NCBI RefSeq assembly: GCF_045679545.1
Contig: NZ_CP166194.1
Coordinates: 2,976,001 to 3,040,000 of the forward strand
Source: Enterovibrio sp045679545
GTDB lineage: Bacteria > Pseudomonadota > Gammaproteobacteria > Enterobacterales > Vibrionaceae
Length of the DNA stretch: 64,000 nucleotides
Reading direction: 5' to 3'
Made by a program: the position numbers and the translations under genes. This document shows positions 60,595 through 64,000 of the stretch, piece after piece. The notes beneath the pieces are model-generated. The model saw only the letters and a program-made list of their open reading frames with translations, did no database searches and was not told the origin of the DNA. The first letter of the stretch is position 1. Each line of letters starts with the position of its first letter.

Positions 60595-61514
60595 ACTAAT
60601 GCCCCTTCGCTGTTGCGTACTAAATTCACGAAGAGTTCTTCCAATCGGTTCGCTTTGTTTCGCATAGAATGCACTTGGATACCTTGTTCTGACAACTGTG
60701 CAAACACGGTATTCAATCCCGTGTTTTTATGAACTTCCACTTCCAATGTGTGGCCGTCAATTTGCTGCCACTTTACATTTTCCAAGCTCATCACCTTGCT
60801 GTCTGGCGCAAGGTCTAACACGAAGGTTTCCACATCCAGTTTTTTCAGCAACATCTTCATCGATGTGTCTTCCACTAACTCTCCACGGTTAATAATGCCG
60901 ATATTTCGACACAACATTTCCGCCTCTTCGAGGTAATGGGTAGTCAAGATGATGGTGATACCTTGCTCGTTGATTTCCTTTAAAAACGTCCACATTGAGC
61001 GACGTAATTCAATATCAACACCTGCCGTGGGCTCATCAAGGATCAGGAGCTTAGGCTCGTGCATCAATGCACGCGCAATCATCAACCTACGCTTCATACC
61101 ACCAGATAGTGTTCGAGAAGGTTCATCACGCTTCTCCCACAAATCCAACAGCGTTAGGTACTTCTTCGCTCGCACTTTCGCTTCGGCACGTTCAACGCCG
61201 TAGTACCCCGCTTGGTTGAGTAGGATTTGCTCAACTTTTTCGTATTGGTTGAAGTTAAACTCTTGCGGCACTAAACCTAGCTGCTTTTTAGCTTCAACAA
61301 GATCAGTGTCGATGTCATAACCGAAAATCTTCACCTTTCCGGAAGTCTTGTTCACCAGTGAACTAATGATGCCTATGGTGGTGGATTTTCCGGCGCCATT
61401 AGGGCCGAGCAAAGCATAGAAATCACCTTGCTGCACGGAAAGGGAAACCCCTTTGAGTGCTTTCACATCGGTGCCATACACTTTGATCAGGTTGTCTATC
61501 TCAATTGCTTTCAT
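60591..61514 (-). CDS. yadG: ABC transporter ATP-binding protein (YadG)
   Basis: A 307-residue ATPase with Walker A GPNGAGKST, Q-loop LVPQEFNFNQY, signature LSGGMKRRLMIARALMHEP, Walker B LLILDEPTAGVD and the H-loop LTTHYLEEAE. It powers the YadH permease. A four-base overlap with yadH indicates coupling. The SulP gene ends 18 bases downstream of the position where this gene's ribosome site lies, so all three leftward genes could be one message. Confidence 0.96.
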   Translation of the reverse strand: MKAIEIDNLIKVYGTDVKALKGVSLSVQQGDFYALLGPNGAGKSTTIGIISSLVNKTSGKVKIFGYDIDTDLVEAKKQLGLVPQEFNFNQYEKVEQILLNQAGYYGVERAEAKVRAKKYLTLLDLWEKRDEPSRTLSGGMKRRLMIARALMHEPKLLILDEPTAGVDIELRRSMWTFLKEINEQGITIILTTHYLEEAEMLCRNIGIINRGELVEDTSMKMLLKKLDVETFVLDLAPDSKVMSLENVKWQQIDGHTLEVEVHKNTGLNTVFAQLSEQGIQVHSMRNKANRLEELFVNLVRNSEGALV

Positions 61515-61532
61515 AAATAGTATTTAATTCTT

Positions 61533-63185
61533 TTAAGGCATGACTTCCGTTAACCGCTTCGCGGCATGCAGTGCGTCGTGACGAGAGTTGAACGTGTGCG
61601 CATCACTGATCCAATCCCCCACATGAAGACGTTCCAATTGTTCTCTTGTTTGTTGATGAGGACATAAAAGGAAAACGGTGCAGTTCACTTCACGGGCATC
61701 TTTGATGGCATTTTCAAGGGCAAGACCAACAGTCATATCAATCAAAGGCACATCGCTCAAGTCCAATATCATGACGCGGTATTCACCAATTCGAGCATGT
61801 TGCCGCGAAATAGCTTTCGATACGCTGAATATCATTGGGCCTGACAGATAGAAAAACAACACCTTTCCATCAGAACTATCTAATAAAGCTCTCTCGTCTT
61901 TAGTAAGGGGCACATCGTCATCATCGGCATCACTGATGGCTTTCACTTGCTTGGCCTGTTCTCGGCTTAAACGTTCAATCACAACAATGTTTGAAATGAA
62001 CACCCCGAGCCCCACAGCCACAATCAAATCAACAAACACTGTCAGCCCCATCACGCCATACATGATGGCAGTTTGATGCAAACTCACCTTGTGTGCTCGC
62101 TGTAAGAAGCTCCAATCAAGAATGTTGATGCCGACATACAAGGCGATACCCGCCAGCACGGCCATTGGAATAGGCTCAGTCAGAAAGCCAGCCACCAATA
62201 CCACGGCGGCGAGGATCAATGCACGAACAATCCCTGACAGCGGCGAGCGTGCGCCCACCTGTACATTGACCACAGTGCCCATGGTGGCGCCTGCGCCCGG
62301 TAATGCACCGAACAGACCTGAAATCATGTTTGCAATGCCTTGACCACGCAGCTCTTTGTCTGAGTTGTGCTCTTCACGGGTCAATGAGTCTGCAATAACA
62401 GCAGTCAACAAGGTATCAATACAACCAAGCGTACCCAGCACCAGGGCATCAATCACCATGGTGGTCAGTATTTCTGGCGTAAAGGTTGGCAACACAATAG
62501 ACGGCAAACCAGTAGGAATCTCACCGATTCGGCGAATAGCGTCGAGGTCAAACAGCAGCAAAGAAACAAGTGTCACCACCACCAACGCGACCAACTGTGC
62601 TGGAACGTAACGGCGGTATTTTTTAGGGAAATAGAAAAGAATGGCGAGAGTGGAAAGACCAAGAAAGAGTTCTTTGAAGCTCAAATTAGCAAGCGTATCA
62701 GGGAAGGCCTTCAGCGTTCCTATCACCCCTCCAGGCGGTGCTGCCTGCCCCATAAGCGGGCTGATTTGTAGCAAAATGAGAATGACACCAATACCCGACA
62801 TAAATCCGGATATCACACTATAGGGCATTAAGGTGACGTATTTACCGAGTTTGAGTGTACCGAGAAGCACCTGAAATGCACCGGCCATCATGACCACGGT
62901 AAACGCCATGGCCATCCCTGTTTCAGGATAACGCGCCATCATCGACGTCAATACGGCCGTCATGATCACCGTCATTGGGCCGGTGGGTTCAGAGATCAGG
63001 CTCGACGAACCACCAAACAGCGCCGCAAACAAGCCGACAAGAATAGCGCCCCATAAACCCGCTTCAGCGCCAGCTCCCGACGCAACACCAAAAGCGAGTG
63101 CGAGAGGTAAAGAAATAATCGCGGTTGTTACACCACCAAAAATATCGCCTTTTAGGCTCCATTGTTTGAATCGGTCAAAATTCAC
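61533..63185 (-). CDS. SulP-family anion transporter with STAS domain
   Basis: A 550-residue transporter with about 10-14 membrane segments. It has SLPLALAFGVASGAGAEAGLWGAI, EPTGPMTVI, GFMSGIGVILILLQI, and NMISGLFGALPGAGATMGTVVNVQ in the transport core, then a C-terminal STAS domain (about 440-550). It belongs to the SulP family; the divergent carbonic anhydrase gene suggests bicarbonate as substrate, as in BicA-like proteins, but sulfate is possible. The start is GTG at 63185, six bases after GGGAG; the longer reading from 63224 has no ribosome site. In E. coli no SulP gene lies between yadG and can. Confidence 0.9.
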   Translation of the reverse strand: MNFDRFKQWSLKGDIFGGVTTAIISLPLALAFGVASGAGAEAGLWGAILVGLFAALFGGSSSLISEPTGPMTVIMTAVLTSMMARYPETGMAMAFTVVMMAGAFQVLLGTLKLGKYVTLMPYSVISGFMSGIGVILILLQISPLMGQAAPPGGVIGTLKAFPDTLANLSFKELFLGLSTLAILFYFPKKYRRYVPAQLVALVVVTLVSLLLFDLDAIRRIGEIPTGLPSIVLPTFTPEILTTMVIDALVLGTLGCIDTLLTAVIADSLTREEHNSDKELRGQGIANMISGLFGALPGAGATMGTVVNVQVGARSPLSGIVRALILAAVVLVAGFLTEPIPMAVLAGIALYVGINILDWSFLQRAHKVSLHQTAIMYGVMGLTVFVDLIVAVGLGVFISNIVVIERLSREQAKQVKAISDADDDDVPLTKDERALLDSSDGKVLFFYLSGPMIFSVSKAISRQHARIGEYRVMILDLSDVPLIDMTVGLALENAIKDAREVNCTVFLLCPHQQTREQLERLHVGDWISDAHTFNSRHDALHAAKRLTEVMP

Positions 63186-63356
63186 AACTTGCTCCCTTTT
63201 ATTACTTCCTTTTCGGCAAGCCACCGAATTGCGACGTCAGTATACCGATGAAACACGATTAACGGGATCTGTTATACCAATGCCAATGCTGGTAAGAGGA
63301 GCTAATATGTTGAGAAGGAAGTGTTAAATTGTATCTAAATATGATCTTTAGTGGTG

Positions 63357-63362
63357 TATAGT
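63357..63362 (+). promoter_or_regulatory. Possible -10 element of can
   Basis: TATAGT lies 31 bases before the can start codon. TTGTAT at 63329-63334 would be the -35 but with a 22-base spacer, which is too long, so the assignment is weak. The 207-base divergent region (63186-63392) must hold the promoters of both can and the SulP gene. Confidence 0.3.
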
Positions 63363-63392
63363 GTCGCGCGGCGCAAGTTTTGGGGGGCCAAT

Positions 63393-64000
63393 ATGGCACA
63401 GATAAAGCAACTTTTTGCGAATAACCTGAAATGGTCGAAAACCATCAAGGAAGATAGCCCGGCTTATTTTGCCGAGCTTGCTCAATCACAACATCCCGAA
63501 TACCTATGGATTGGTTGCGCGGATAGCCGAGTACCAGCAGAGCGACTAACAGGCCTAGATTCTGGTGAGCTTTTTGTTCACCGAAATGTTGCCAACCAAG
63601 TTATTCACACCGATTTGAACTGCTTGTCTGTTGTTCAATACGCTGTGGATGTCCTGCAGGTCAAACATATCATTATTTGTGGGCATTACCGATGCGGTGG
63701 TGTTCATGCAGCTATCGAAAACCTTGAGCTAGGCCTAATTAATAATTGGCTACTTCATATCCGCGATATTTATCGTAAGCATAGAAGCTACTTGGGTGCA
63801 CTTAGCCTTGAGGAGCAAGGGAATAGACTTTGCGAAATCAATGTTGCAGAACAGGTGTATAACCTTGGCAACTCAACGATTCTTCGCTCGGCGTGGGAAC
63901 GCGGTCAAGATGTGAAAATTCATGGCTGGTTCTATGATATCAGCGATGGCGTGCTGAAAGATTTAGGCATGAATGCCAATAGCCTTGAAACGCTAGAGGT
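63393..64000 (+). CDS. can: Beta-carbonic anhydrase (5' part; runs off the window)
   Basis: An open frame from ATG 63393 to the window end encodes the first 202 residues of a beta-class carbonic anhydrase; about 20 residues would remain by comparison with E. coli Can (220). Zinc ligands C42, H98 and C101 and the catalytic D44-R46 dyad lie in GCADSRVPAE and CGHYRCGG, at the same residue numbers as in E. coli Can. It interconverts CO2 and bicarbonate for carboxylation reactions. The run GGGGGG five bases before the ATG may act as ribosome site. It is divergent from the SulP transporter. Confidence 0.97.
   Translation, partial: MAQIKQLFANNLKWSKTIKEDSPAYFAELAQSQHPEYLWIGCADSRVPAERLTGLDSGELFVHRNVANQVIHTDLNCLSVVQYAVDVLQVKHIIICGHYRCGGVHAAIENLELGLINNWLLHIRDIYRKHRSYLGALSLEEQGNRLCEINVAEQVYNLGNSTILRSAWERGQDVKIHGWFYDISDGVLKDLGMNANSLETLE

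Overview
The window looks like a chromosome-I segment of a member of the Vibrionaceae, perhaps outside the core Vibrio group (Grimontia/Enterovibrio/Photobacterium side; the genus is a guess). The evidence is gene order shared with Vibrio and partly with E. coli: epd-pgk-fbaA, tkt/metK, sprT-endA-rsmE-gshB-yqgE-ruvX, pilTU, yggS-proC-yggT-yggU-rdgB-hemW, trmB/mutY-yggX-mltC, mrcB-hrpB, sfsA-dksA-gluQ-pcnB-folK-panB-panC, and yadGH near can. No transposase, integrase, phage gene, CRISPR array or rRNA was seen.

Layout. 1-1421: end of ygfZ, a YbaK-type deacylase and a 67-aa orphan. 1552-4177 (minus): a stand-alone gcvH and two tandem mscS genes. 4349-10096 (minus): carbon metabolism genes fbaA, pgk, epd and tkt; LacI-family-like dyads lie upstream of fbaA and in the tkt/metK divergent region. 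10344-11699: metK with a five-octamer MetJ operator and a terminator. 11944-15529: a three-gene operon not expected at this place, encoding an Old Yellow Enzyme fused to a ferritin-like diiron domain, a second free-standing diiron protein, and a short-chain dehydrogenase. 15552-19789: sprT to ruvX. 19825-22858 (minus): an EAL protein and pilU/pilT. 22885-29775: yggS to hemW followed by a DUF3857/transglutaminase protein. 29927-32492 (minus): a DUF2884 protein, glutaminase and trmB. 32705-35318: mutY, yggX, mltC.

35455-48544: two tRNA arrays (Phe-Thr-Phe-Asn, and a second copy of Phe-Thr) form direct repeats of about 0.2 kb. They bracket a complete chemosensory cluster on the minus strand: STAS, CheY, CheA, two CheW, an Aer2-like receptor with three PAS domains, CheR, CheD, CheB, a membrane MCP-like protein, a second STAS protein and a REC-PP2C-HATPase protein. 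Content and order match what I recall of V. cholerae cluster III (VCA1086-1096), which lies on chromosome II there.

48607-64000: a CCCTAA(A) tandem repeat, mrcB-hrpB, sfsA, dksA-gluQ-pcnB-folK-panB-panC (pcnB apparently starts at a non-AUG Ile codon), the YadGH ABC transporter, a SulP anion transporter, and the divergent beta-carbonic anhydrase gene can, which runs off the window end.

The best candidates for something undescribed are the OYE-diiron/diiron/SDR operon, whose two diiron modules carry matching E...ExxH...E...ExxH ligand sets, and the chemosensory island between tRNA repeats.
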